Shown here piece after piece: positions 10,391 to 44,526 of a stretch of 64,000 nucleotides of DNA; position 1 is the first letter of the stretch, and the number at the start of each line of letters is the position of its first letter. The notes beneath the pieces are model-generated. The model was not told where the DNA came from. It searched no databases and was given only the letters and a program-made list of their open reading frames with translations. Position numbers and translations under genes: made by a program. Source of the DNA: Solea solea. Taxonomy: Eukaryota; Chordata; Actinopteri; Pleuronectiformes; Soleidae. The DNA lies in contig NC_081134.1 of assembly GCF_958295425.1 (NCBI RefSeq), positions 1,971,840 through 2,035,839 of the forward strand, written 5' to 3'.

Positions 10391-11583
10391 GCTGTTTGTC
10401 TGCAGTCTCACTGCTCACTGAGGGGAGAGTGAACCAGTCTGTCCTCCCCAGTAGACTACCAGTCTCACACCTGGACTCAGACCAGAGTCTCCACAGTCAG
10501 CTGGACGGACGCCCAGCCTAAAAACTTTTACTTCACTCTTTGATTTGATGTCTTTCTTTTCCTTTTTACTCCCTCTGTCTCTCTTTTATCTCCCTCTCTG
10601 TGTGTCTGCAGGTTTATCTGTGTCCTCTCTTGCTCTGTCCTATATCTGTTCACTATGTGTAGACTGTCTGTACTTCTCTTTTCTCTCACTGGCTCCTCCC
10701 CCCATCTCTCTCTCTCTCTCTCCCTTTTCTCTCTCACTGTTATCTCTGTCTTCCTCTCTTTCTCTGCAGGTGTGCTCGCTCACTCTCTTCTCCTTTAAAA
10801 AACAGATTTCTTTTATATTCCCTTCACTCTTCACACTCGGTTCATTCAACATTTTGCGTGAATCCTCTTTATTTTTCCCTCTGTGTTACATTTATATAGA
10901 ACCTTTCACAGACGTAAACCCTGCTTGAATAAAAGCGCCTTTAGCTGCTTTTTAAAAGAATCAATTTAAACAAGGTAAAGAACAGAGGCAGCAGTGCGTT
11001 CCACAGTTTGGGAGCCACTGCCTGAAAAGCTTGATCCCCTCTCAAGTCCTAAAGGTTGTTTTGGGACCTCAGGAAGCGGGCGGGTGTGTGAGGATCAGGT
11101 TCAGAGATGTAAGGAGCTTGTCCAAGTAAAAGCTCTAAAAGTAAGGACCAGGATTTTAAAATGTGCGTTCTGAAACGGTCAAGGTCTTTCTTTTAATCCC
11201 TTAGAACACAGAGCATTTAGGCTGCTTTTTCCCATGACTGTGTTTAAACAGTATATACAGAGGCTATAAGAATGTGTGATATAGAGTGTATTATATCCTT
11301 TTTTTTCAGCACAACCTAGACAAATCTGCTAAACACACGTGAGCAAAATAAATACACAAAATATTTAAAATCAGACAGCCTTTGAAAAATTTGGAAATAA
11401 GCCACAGTTCAAAGTTCACATGGCTCGTTTTTAGGAAGAAAAATAAATTGTCTATTTTGTGACTTCTGCAGAATTACTGCTACTTTATATCACTACTAAG
11501 AATGTGATATTAAATTGACCATAACTTTGACTAAACATACACATAAGAAGACCAAAAAAACACATTTTGTAAAGCCTGAAATG

Positions 11584-11602
11584 CCCCCCCCCCCCCCCCC
11601 CC
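11584..11602. repeat. 19-base poly-C run
   Basis: Uninterrupted C homopolymer. Confidence 0.97.
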
Positions 11603-11792
11603 ATGTCCATATAAGGAGTTGTGTGTTATTCCCACGGCAATTAATCAAGGGTGAAAACAAGTAAAAAGGCTGCTAGAGTATATTCTAAACGAGAAGAGAT
11701 AAAAGTGTGAATAATCATTTCAAGTTGGGCCTTAGACACCGGAGCTCTACATGATCATTGTTTCTCAGCTCCATCTTGTGCTGTGTCATGTA

Positions 11793-11825
<33 letters not shown>

Positions 11826-12684
11826 GGAATGCTGGCAGGAAGGTCATGCTGGTGTGTTTTCTGTTGGAGGCCACAGATCCACCCTTGGGTGAAGGAAACA
11901 CCAGCAGTTGAGAAAACAGGCTGATAGATGCAGGGCAGAATAAAAGGTCAGACTGGACTGGAAGACTCTGTCAACTTTCTCATAGTGTATACAAAACACA
12001 ATGACGCTCACACACTTTTAGCACACGCCGTCGTAAACCGTTCATTCACCACATCCAAGTGGTTTCTAATTTCAAGTGTAAAAATAGAGGCAGTGTTGTG
12101 GGGTTTTTATTCCCGTTTCTATTCCTCTCGTGGTTAATCCATATCCTCCAGGCAGCCTGGGTTAATTGCCCCACATTCTTTATCAGGAATGTCCTCTGAG
12201 TCGTCGGAATTCAGGTGAGCTCCCCTGTTTCCACGCTGGGACTGAAGAGTCTGTGTGTGTGTGTGTGTGTGATCCACATCTGATCCAGTGATATACTGTA
12301 TATAAACTAGACAGGGCCGGCCCAAGCCTTCATGGGGCCCTAAGCCAAAATTTGAATTGGGGGGCCCCTTTATTAACATCAATAATAAAGCAGTAAATGA
12401 CATGATGACATGGATTCTGCACAGTTGTAGATGTAGCTGCCTGACATGTTCTTACCCTTATATTATTGGCTTTAATCTTAAATGCTGGCAAAATCAAAAG
12501 AATGGCCCAATACCAAGAGGAGAATACGGTGTCAGTCACAAAATAAAGTTTAAAGTTTAAAGACTCACCCTGCATCGCCATCATGTACAAAATATGCATT
12601 TATAATTTTCTAAAGGTTTTTTAAATTGTGTAAAATCATCTCAGTTCGTTAATCGTCTCTCGGGTTTGGTCGGAATAAAGGCCT

Positions 12685-12710
12685 TTCTGCATGGAGTTTC
12701 CATGTTCTCC

Positions 12711-12759
<49 letters not shown>

Positions 12760-12790
12760 GGTGGGTTTCCTCCCACAGTCCAAAACAAAA
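12685..12790 (-). mobile_element. Reverse copy of the 9480-9800 repeat, interrupted by (GT)n
   Basis: TTTCTGCATGGAGTTTCCATG and GTTTCCTCCCACAGTCCAAA are the reverse complements of words at about 9640-9715. The segment between them has been replaced by a (GT)n run at 12713-12755. Confidence 0.7.
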
Positions 12791-14779
12791 ATATGGGCAT
12801 TGCAACAGCGCCATTGTCTCGGCTGCTGTTGGTGGACGAGGTACCGTACGTCAGATAAACCATTACATGTAGTTCCTTGCTGATAAAGATGTGATTGCAA
12901 ATATAACCGATGCCAGTTGTGTCCTTTTGTTTGTGTTAACTCCTGGTGAATGCAGGGCTGAGAGCCAGAGTGTGGTGCTGCAGATAAGATATAAGATACC
13001 TTGAGTCAGACTGGACCAGGACTGCTCACCAGAGACCACTCTGTGATATGATGGTGGACACCAATGGGAAAACAAGGTCAGCTCCAAACAAAAATGCTTT
13101 AAACAGTGATGGCAAAACTGAAAGATATGTGTCAGTCGTGACTTCACCCCTGAGAATCTGAAATCATACACCTATTGGACGATACCAGCTGTCAATCACA
13201 TCATATGTGCCGTACGCTATTGTCTATTTTCTTCTAAATAAGAATATAATGTACAAAATTGATGTCCTAAGTTTTGAAGAAGAATCGAAGAAGACCTGAT
13301 GTAGGCTCATTTTCCCATTGACTTAGGTTCAAATAGACCTCTTTTTGCTGCCTGTTGAGTCACCCCCTGGTGGCTATTCAATGAATTGTTACTTCCAGAT
13401 TGGTCTCTACTGGCAAACCAGAAGTCTGTATCCACTTTAAATATATAGATATTTGTTTCACCTTTTATTGCACGAGAAAGGCAGGTGACATGAGAGTGGA
13501 CCATTATCACATTTATTCATCACTTTAAAATATGGCATTTTGGCTCCCCCTGTTGGAAGAAATTAGTCACTACAACTCAACTCCATTCCCACTGTAACAA
13601 TTTATTTTAATTTTATTTTTTAAACTCACAATATTGACTACAGAGAAACACATTTTTAGAATCATAAAAGATATTTTAATCCTAAAACTTTGATGTTATT
13701 TCCCCCTTTTCTTATTATTTGTTCCCTTATATTCTGAGTTTAAATTCAGTATTATACATAAAGAAACACTGATGTCACATCTGCACACGATGTCTGTCCT
13801 CATCACTTGAGTAATTTAGATGAGGGATCGATACATGGTTGGATGGTTAGAAAGTGTCCAGTTTGTCTACAGCGGTAACCATGGGAACTGGTCAGAGAAG
13901 ATGGAGGTCAACCATGGAAACGCCCGAGATAAACAGCGTGTTAATCACCTATTGTTGGCAAACACTTCGGCTCTGGTGCAACAGAGTGGAAACCGGGAAG
14001 AAATCAGTGTTGGTTTTTGTGTTGTTGGCAATTTGGTTTTCTTTATTTTTCTTTTTAAAGAGTACATTTTGTCAGTATTACTCTGTAAAAGTATTAGCAA
14101 AAATCTAATATTGCTTAACCTCTGTTGTTCAAAGCTGACACTAAACAGTGCTGCATTTAAAAAAGTCTAAACTTAATTTCACTGTGTGTCACCAACTATC
14201 TGTTATCTGAAGAACAACCAAACAAACATATTCTTTCTTTTGGTAAAGAAAATCAGAAATATCAAAGTATAAACACGCATCCCATGAAACAATACCTCAC
14301 TATTCACATTTTAATGTGTTTATCATTTTTACATCAGTGTTGTGTTACATTCTTGTGGTGGGTGTGGGCCTTGGAGGGTTTTGGAACAACTTTTAAGGGC
14401 CTTAACCCTCTCATATAGAGAGAATTGTGGAGTTTTCTTTCATTGTTTTGACAAACATCGACATTTAATGATGTTACCTGCCAGTTAGAACAACACAAAA
14501 TGACATGGTTACATTTATCTCTCAGATCAATGTCAGTGCCTCCCACAGAGTGGCCCACTGCCCACTTGGAGGTATTACATGTGGGCCTTGGACAGGAATG
14601 TCATTATTTATGACCATTCACTGGTAATTGGGATCCAGTTTCGAGGCTATTTAACTATTATTATTACAACAAAAAATGCCTGTCTGTATAAATAACATTA
14701 GAACTGTCCTGTGTAAATCAATAACTTGATATATATCTGCTCCTGGTCTCTCTCTTCTGTCTCTACCTCACTTCCCTCT

Positions 14780-14950
14780 TTCCCTTCTGTCCCCCCATTT
14801 TTCCTTGCACCCCAAGCCGTCGAGGCAGATGGCAGATCTCCACTCTCCTTGCTCATTGTGTAAAATATTGGGTTTCTCTTCTCTCTATAATATTGTAAAG
14901 GTTGTGTGTTTGGTGCTATACAAATAAAACTGAATTTAATTGAATTGAAT
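14780..14950 (+). mobile_element. Teleost non-LTR retrotransposon 3' tail
   Basis: CCGTCGAGGCAGATGGC, then GGTGCTATACAAATAAAACTG followed by an ATTGAATTGA simple tail. This combination ends a widespread fish non-LTR element; the exact family is not assignable by eye. Confidence 0.6.
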
Positions 14951-15190
14951 TTTGAACACAAAGGGCTTTTCAGGTGTGGCCAAAATGTAATGGTGATTAT
15001 TTATGACCATAACTTGGGACAAAATATTTCATTTTTAATGTTACTTCAGTGTTGTGCTACATGCGAAATGGCGCTAAATGTCAGTGGTCGCCTTTGAAGT
15101 TTTGCTGAGGTTTTAGAGTCACAAACCCTTGAAGTTCGGGAGTCAAGATATGATGGTTGTCACCACGACAACTACCCACTACCTATGTTT

Positions 15191-15444
15191 TTTTTGGCCG
15201 AAGACGGGAACTCGAATGTATCGTGAAAATTTCCCAGGACACCCTGAACGCACCATACTGTAGCGTGGCGAGGGCGGGCCCTGTGACGTAGAGCGGAGGC
15301 TTCGGCTGTTTATTGTTCCTTCGTCAGCATAGGCAACAGAAAAAATACAGGCTAACAGGCTGCACGCTACCTCCTCCACACGGTTCACGGTCGGTTTAAC
15401 GAGAGTGTAACGGTCGAGACAGCTGAGTGTACCAAGCAGGGGCC
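15191..15444 (+). promoter_or_regulatory. rab2a: RAB2A promoter and 5' leader
   Basis: A GC- and CpG-rich stretch directly upstream of the RAB2A start. It contains GGGCGG at 15272-15277, an Sp1-type box, and TGACGTA at 15284-15290, a CRE-like site. There is no convincing TATA box, as expected for a housekeeping GTPase. The transcription start cannot be placed from sequence alone. Confidence 0.6.
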
Positions 15445-37916
<22,472 letters not shown>

Positions 37917-37924
37917 ACCCCCAA

Positions 37925-37960
<36 letters not shown>

Positions 37961-38162
37961 CCTCCTCTTCTGTCCTCAACCCTTCCTCCTCCTCTTCTTC
38001 CTCGCTCTCTCTCTCTCCAAACCCTTCCTTGCATTTCTACAGAACTGTCCAGGCTCTTAAACAGTTTGTTAACCTCTCTCTCTCTCTCTCTCTGTCTCTC
38101 TCTGTCAGCCATGTCCTTCTATAGTCACATGATCATACCTGACGGTGTAGAGGCTGCATTGA

Positions 38163-38168
38163 AATAAA
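38163..38168 (+). terminator. rab2a: Proximal polyadenylation signal AATAAA
   Basis: First canonical hexamer after the RAB2A stop, about 250 bases downstream, which would give a short 3'UTR isoform. Confidence 0.5.
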
Positions 38169-41018
38169 TCATCCCGACATGTCTACGAGAGTCCGCTTCA
38201 ATCGCAGATAAAAAACCACCAAGTTCAAAGTTCAGTAGTTCCATCTTTTTTTCTTTTCTTTCATTTTTGTTTTTTAAAGTTGGATAAACCGGTTTTAATA
38301 TTTTATTTTATTTCAAAAAACATCCACACATCTTAATCAATGAGGTTGTTGTTGGGATAATTTAGTACCTCTGAATCATTTAAAAAAAACAAGAAAACTA
38401 TATATTTTCAGTACCAGTGAGTTGCCGTCGTCCAGGTGGAGACAGGATTGTAGAGATTAAAACACACACACACAGACACACACAGACACACACTCACTTA
38501 ACCGCTGACGTTATGGAATAACTCCGTGTCACGTCTGTACACGTTTGTACACGTTTGTACACGTTTGAAAAGAAAAGGACACGGCGCATCGACTGCGGGA
38601 CGTGTCCCTGCACGTCCACTCCGTTCTCATGCTGTGCCCCGTCTGTGTGTGTGTGTGTGTGTGTGTGTGAGTGTGTGAGAGTGTGAGAGAGCAGGGATGA
38701 TATATGTATTCCAGTAAGTCAGTAAGTGTAACATGAAGGAGGCATTCAAGTCAAGTATATAATGTCCATGGAGAAAAAGAGAGGAAAAAAAGTGCAAATG
38801 GTGTTATTTTGTGCAAACTTTACCAGTTTTTTCTTTTATGTTGTTTTTTGTTTTCGCTCTCTGTCTTTGTGTCTTTTGCTGATGATTTGTATTTAATGAA
38901 CACTACAAACTGTCTGTGGCTTAAAAAGAAAAGAAAAGGAAGATAAGTGTGTTTTAAATTTGTCTCGGGAGGGAATAAAAGACCAAACCATTGAGCGTGA
39001 GAATAGATCCTTTTATCAGAAAAGGCACAGAAAGACGAGCAGGACAGTGACACAGACACTGCCGCCATCTTGAAATTAAAGAATAAAAAGACGGATTCAA
39101 AACGGATTGGATTAAAATAACGTTTATGATGATTTGTTTACAGTATTTATCAGGCAGATTCATTTCTGTGTATATATGGCTCTTCAGGTTTAGCTTTTAT
39201 TTTTGTTTTCCTGTTGAAGGTGAAGCTCGACATGTTGTCATGTGCTCCATGTATTTATTTACCGGGGGCCGAGAAACAAAAATGTCGTGTTAAAACCTCC
39301 ATTTTGTCATTTAAACTCAAAGGCACTGACTTTGTTTAAAGTCTCTGTAAAGTGAAAGCGTGTTAGTAACCACCTTACCGAAAAAGAAGTCGCTAAGTTT
39401 TTAAAAATAATGTTTTAAATCATGTAAAATTCTGACCGTGAATATTTGTACAGAATATTAACAGTACAGAATATTTTTCACCATTTTTTTTTTAGTGTGT
39501 AGTTTACGGACATATTGCACAAAATCATAGCTAGTTCAAGCAGCAGTCCTGCTCTCTGGCTCCCTCTTTCTGTATTAGCAGGTACTGCAGCCTCACAGCG
39601 GGAGTCTCTTCCTTATTTCCTCATCTTTGGGGCATTTTAGAAAGTGTCAGAGCTTTTGTGTGTCTTTACATCGCGGTAAGACACATTTGCGGGACAAGTC
39701 TCACACTATATGTGGGAATCGCTAGAGACACCGCGATGCGATATTATCACGATATTGCAGAAATAATTGTATTTTGCAATATGCTCGCACAACCGCTCTG
39801 AAATAACATTGATTAATTTTTTATATGCATGTTTACAATCAATTTACAATTTAATATCAGGAAAAAAAAATACTTATATTGCCACGCAAAATATCGCGAT
39901 ATTCCAATTTTTTCCCCCCACTCCATATACATGAGGTATACGTTGCTTTACAGGGGCTTTAAACGTTGGACGTCCGCCCTTTTTTTTTAAATGACGAGTT
40001 TGAGCGATAACACGCTGCTAATGTGACCACGCCGAGGCTTTGACGGCCCCCTGGTGGAGTCACTGAAAATGTTGCAGCATCTCACTTTTTTTAGCGAGCT
40101 TATATTCTTAACAGGCAGATACATACATGTAGATATGTATGTGTATATATATATAACTGTTAATTGACTAGAGCTTGATGGATGACTGTTTTTGCTTTGA
40201 CGATGTAACGGGCAACATTTTACTGATGTTTTTGCTGCTTTTTTTGCTTCTTCTCTCTGTATCAGACTGTGTGGTAGCATTCACCTCGACTTATTATTCC
40301 TAATGCCAAATTTATAATTTTCCTGTGTTTTGTCCCCTAAAAAACAAAAATAAAAAATGAAATAAAATATAACGTGAAGAAAATAAAATCCACTTAGCTG
40401 TAATAATCTGATCTGAAATCTGCTGTCTGCCTTAACTCCCGACGTTTCAGAGAGAGATTTGGACAGCTGCCAAAATAAATCCCACTGACCTTTCAACCTA
40501 CCCGTGGGTGATTTACCACTAACTAACTAGTTGCCGGTGCATCACACATTCATAGTTACACACTTAGGAAGAGGTGTGAAGTCGTAGAAACACGGGCCTC
40601 TCATCATTTCTGAGGAATCCAAACCCACGTGTGAATAAGGTCCTTCCCACCCGCTCCACACACACACACACACACACACCTGCGTATAGTACATTTGTCT
40701 CTTTATATACATATATGTGTATGTACATATATATACCCATATATGTTTATATATATATATATATATATATAGCTGTTTCCACTCTAGGCTAAAAGGACAT
40801 AAGTGTAGGGAGTTTTTTGGATTTCACAGCAGCGCGAGTGAGTCTTGTGTTCTATCTTTTTCAGTTTTATTTTTGTATTCCTCAGATATATTCAGACAGT
40901 TATTGATCTTATTCTGATAATTATTCTTTGTGTGTGTGTTAGTGCAAATGTTCACACGCTTGTGTGTGTGTGGAATCCGAGGGATTACAGGGGGAGGATC
41001 AAGCCAAACCTGACGCCA

Positions 41019-41078
41019 TCTATCTATTTATCTATCTACTTATCTATCTATAGATTGATCTGTCTATCTTATCTATGT
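41019..41078. repeat. (ATCT)n microsatellite, interrupted
   Basis: Tetranucleotide run of TATC/ATCT units with several substitutions. Confidence 0.9.
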
Positions 41079-41210
41079 GGCCCCTCCTCTCTTGCTCGTC
41101 CCTCCTCCTCCTGCCTCCTCCTCCTCCTCAACATTATTTGCTGTGTTTGTTCTTTGGAAAAAATTAAACGTTTAAAAAAAAAAAGGAAAAAAAAAAGAAA
41201 ATGCTATCAC

Positions 41211-41226
41211 AATAAACTATAATAAA
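41211..41226 (+). terminator. rab2a: Tandem distal polyadenylation signals
   Basis: AATAAACTATAATAAA: two canonical hexamers ten bases apart. They sit after an A-rich stretch and before intergenic repeats. Confidence 0.5.
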
Positions 41227-41616
41227 ACATTCTAAACTCTAAACATGTCATTTTCATGGTTATGTGGGAATGGAAAAATAGTTTTTAAAGGGGGGGGAGA
41301 AACAAAAACAGAAAGCTTTGTTTGTGTTTCCTGTCTTTAATAATAAAGGCTCCACATCCGTCATGTTTTCTTTTAAAATGAGCAAAGGAGGAGGAGGAGG
41401 AGCTTGTGAGCTCTTGTATCTGAGCTGCTCGACCTTAAACAGTCATGGAGACTGTGCCGCCGCCTGATGAAGGTCAGCCAGGCTGAGAGGCTGCTTGATG
41501 AATTATACATTCTGTAACTCGTATGTGGCCGGGGAAGGTTTGCATGTTCACTGTATGTGCGTGACCTTTTTCAACGGCGCTCCACATGACATCCACACGT
41601 GTGTCGCCCACCGCAG

Positions 41617-42478
41617 TGGCTCTGTGAACGTCACTGTGTGAGAAGGGGTTAGTTAGCACGCGGGCTAACACAAGTCAAGCACCAGAGCTAGTGAAGTCTT
41701 TCAGATTAATAAAATAAAAATGAATAAATACAAATTATAATTCAGTTTTCCAATTGACCTTTTTCATGGAAGCCATTTTGACTTGGTTCTGTAAACATCA
41801 GTGTTAGCAGGCAGGCTAACATAAGCACCAGAGCTAGTGAAGTGTCAAAGTTCAGCTTAATAATAAATAAACGTTACAATTCACAGACGCCATTTTGATT
41901 TAGCCATGTCTCACTCTGTGAATGTCAATGTAAGAGAAGAGGTTAGTTAGCACGCAGGCTAACATAAGCACCAGAGCCAGTGAAGTGTCACAGTTCAGCT
42001 TTAAAAACATACAAGTAAAATAAATAAAAATGAAGTTCTGCAATGTGCCCTTTTGAGAAGAGGTTAGTTAGCATGCAGGCTAACATAAGCAGTGAAGTAT
42101 TACAGTTCACCTTAATAATAAAAGCCATTTTGATTTAGCCATGTCTCACTCTGTGAATGTCAGTGTAAGAGAAAGGGTTAGCAGGCAGGCAAACATGCTA
42201 ATCTGTTAGCATGAAGCAACAGAGCTAGTAAAGTATTACAGTTTCAGCTTTAAAGAAAAACATATAAATAAACATTACAGTTCAGTTTTCCACAGACGCC
42301 ATTTTGATTGAGCCATGTTTGGCTCTATAAACAAGTGGGCTAGCATGCAGGCTAGCATACGTTAGCATGAAGCACCAACGATAGTAAAGTATCACAGTTT
42401 AGCTTTAAAAGGTAAATAGAAGAAGCCTTTTCATGGAAGCCATTTTGATTAAGCCATGTCTGGCTTAGCACACAGTGA
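41617..42478 (+). repeat. Degenerate minisatellite, about six units of 115-160 bp
   Basis: Units begin near 41647, 41803, 41941, 42062, 42176 and 42336. Each carries GTTAG..AGCA..CAGGCTAACAT, AGCACCAGAGCTAGTGAAGT, CAGTTCAGCTTTAA and, in most, GCCATTTTGATTTAGCCATG followed by TCTGTGAATGTCAGTGTAAG. Units differ by internal deletions, for example the short units at 41941 and 42062, so array turnover is evident. Confidence 0.9.
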
Positions 42479-43159
42479 AATTAGATTAAGATTTAGCAAG
42501 AGATAAGTTGACTCTAATTATAATTATTTAACCTTTTCTTTTGTTATTTGTTCCATTTTCTAGTATTTCTAGTATTTCTAATTTTCCTACACTGGTGCTA
42601 TTCAAGCTTCCACAGCTGGTGGTACAACATCATGCTCCAATCACAGCTAAGCATCTATTTATAATTATTAAACGTCATTTTATGAATTTAGCAGAAGAGT
42701 AACAGCCTCATGAGTTTGTCGTCATGTGTGATGAACGTGTTTCCCTGGACTGAGATCAGATGCTCTTTGCAGCATGAGTTAAGACGGTGGATGACGGATG
42801 AGACGCGTCCTAACTCACCACAGTCACAGTGAAGCAGCTCTCTGGACACAAATGTGCCGCATGTATGTTTTACTTCCGGCCTGAGGAGCCATTAAATATG
42901 ATATACTGTGATCTGATGTCAGTGGACGGATGTGAGGTGATTTTCATGAGCACTGACTTCAGGTCTGTAGTGAACAGCATCCAAGCTGGTGACCAATGTT
43001 CCTTTCATGATTCTTGGCCCTTTAAAGCGATAGTTCAGGGTTTTGGTGGAATATGGTCCTGATGCACAGTCGGTTCTGAATGCATTGTATTGTGGGCCAA
43101 ATGTGGCCCGCGGGCCTTGAGCTTTACATGTCGTAAACTGCAGTGTCACAAACGTGTGG

Positions 43160-43560
43160 AGCAGTGATTCTCAAACTGATGTAAGGTGTACCAGAGATTT
43201 TGAAACTGAAATTTTGTAATCGTTCGAGAATAAAATGGTAATGTTAAAAAAAGTCATAATATTACAAGAACAAAGTCACAATATTGCGAGAATAAAGTCA
43301 CAATATTACGAGTATAAAGTTACAATATTACAAGACTAAAGTCGGACGATTAAAAAAGTCATATTGCAAGAAAAAAACTCATAATATTGCAAGAAAAATG
43401 TCATAATATTAAGAGAAAAATTCATAATATTATGAGAATAAAGTCGTTATTTGAGAATGGAGTTGTAATATTAAAAAAGAACCTGTAATATTGAAAGTCA
43501 TACTATTATGAGAAGAAAGTCATAATGTTATGAGAATAATGTTATGAGATGTTTTTGTAA
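43160..43560 (+). repeat. 22-bp AT-rich minisatellite behind a hAT-like end
   Basis: From about 43225 the motif (AA)TAAAGTCATAATATTACGAG repeats roughly 15 times with many substitutions and small deletions. Just upstream, CAGTGATTCTCAAACTGATG at about 43166 resembles a hAT terminal repeat, so the array may lie inside an old transposon. Confidence 0.85.
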
Positions 43561-44067
43561 TAGTTGTAATATTACAGCAAATACTCTGGGACAGAACGTG
43601 TGTTTGTGAGGACATTTCAGCAGCAATATAGCTTTTTGGGGTTAAGTTGTAGAATCACGTTTAAGTTAGAGTTGATGCTGAGCGTGCTGTTGTACGTGAC
43701 TCAGTGATGTAATATTAAAGTCAACCAGAGTCCTCACAGCTCTGTGTGTGCATGTGTGTGTTTAAGGGCTTCTCACCTCAGGGATAAGAGACTTAATCTT
43801 TGCCTGTTTTTAATCTACAGAACTATTTCTGTTTGACTTAAACCACAGAATAATCAGGTTTGATGTAAATCTGTACAGTCACATATTAACTGGAGTTCTT
43901 TTATTTTACAAAAAGCAAAACTCCAACCTTAAAAAGCTCGGGTTCTTGCAGCTGCAGCCGTCTCATGATGTTGCCACTGTCATATCTTAAAGGTCCATTC
44001 AAAAGTTTTGACTGAAAATATGCAGCACATTTAAAATGTCCCTGCAAACAGAAACAGCGACGACGGA

Positions 44068-44071
<4 letters not shown>

Positions 44072-44104
<33 letters not shown>
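44072..44104 (+). repeat. (CAG)11 tract
   Basis: Pure CAG repeat preceded by CAA. It lies in a forward open frame at 44036-44299 (Gln run) and, reversed, in Leu or Cys runs on the minus strand. No domain supports a gene. Confidence 0.95.
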
Positions 44105-44105
<1 letters not shown>

Positions 44106-44492
44106 TGATGCCACTTCCAAAGATCCATTTCCTAAAGCTGATTCTGATCGTTTTTGACTTCCATATCATGAAATACGTCGTATGTCCGCCGCTACACACA
44201 ACCCCTGCAGTAATCACCCAGAGCACTTTTGCTTCCTGTTTAGACTACAAGCTGTTTTTCCACATTCTTTGTCAGAGCTGCCTCTCAGGGTGGTCGTAGA
44301 ACATGTTCCAACCCAGGAATCAAAAAACAAATCACTGACTTCTTTCTGTTTTCTCACCGGCAAAAATGAAGATCTGGCTCTAAATGACCACTGTGTCCAC
44401 AAGTGGAAAAATGAAATGGTCTCTTCTCTAAAGAAGCCAGAGAGACACATGGACAGTGAGGACCAGAGTGACTCTGGAGTTCTGTGATGACA

Positions 44493-44526
44493 TGAGCACA
44501 TGGCAGACAAAACTGCCATGTGCTCA
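44493..44526. repeat. Perfect 14-bp inverted repeat, 6-base loop
   Basis: TGAGCACATGGCAG and CTGCCATGTGCTCA are exact reverse complements separated by ACAAAA. A smaller CCAGAG/CTCTGG hairpin lies 20 bases upstream. Confidence 0.95.

Larger units (their letters stand above)
10391..15190. other. CA8-RAB2A divergent intergenic interval
   Basis: Bases 10391-10530 probably hold the CA8 5' leader and core promoter; I see no TATA box that decides it. The CT-rich tract at 10540-10780 follows. About 10900-11210 looks like a degenerate dispersed repeat. The remainder holds microsatellites, the reversed repeat at 12685-12790, a SINE-like scrap at about 13335-13460 and the LINE tail at 14780-14950. I find no supported gene. 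Confidence 0.6.
37917..41240 (+). other. rab2a: RAB2A 3'UTR (probable, about 3.3 kb)
   Basis: Starts after the TGA. AATAAA signals occur at 38163-38168, 38974-38979, 39082-39087, 40349-40366 and 41211-41226. The last is a doublet separated by four bases and followed by AT-rich sequence, a plausible distal end. (CA)n at 37927-37958, (GT)n at 38645-38669 and (TA)n at 40749-40771 lie within, as does a repeat fragment at about 39710-39930 (CACGATATTGC / ATCGCGATATT). The extent is inferred; transcript data are needed to fix the 3' end. Confidence 0.55.

Noticed and set aside
41617..42478. Possible CRISPR-like array
   Set aside because: Units are direct, degenerate and 115-160 bp with no short constant repeats or unique spacers; genome is vertebrate.
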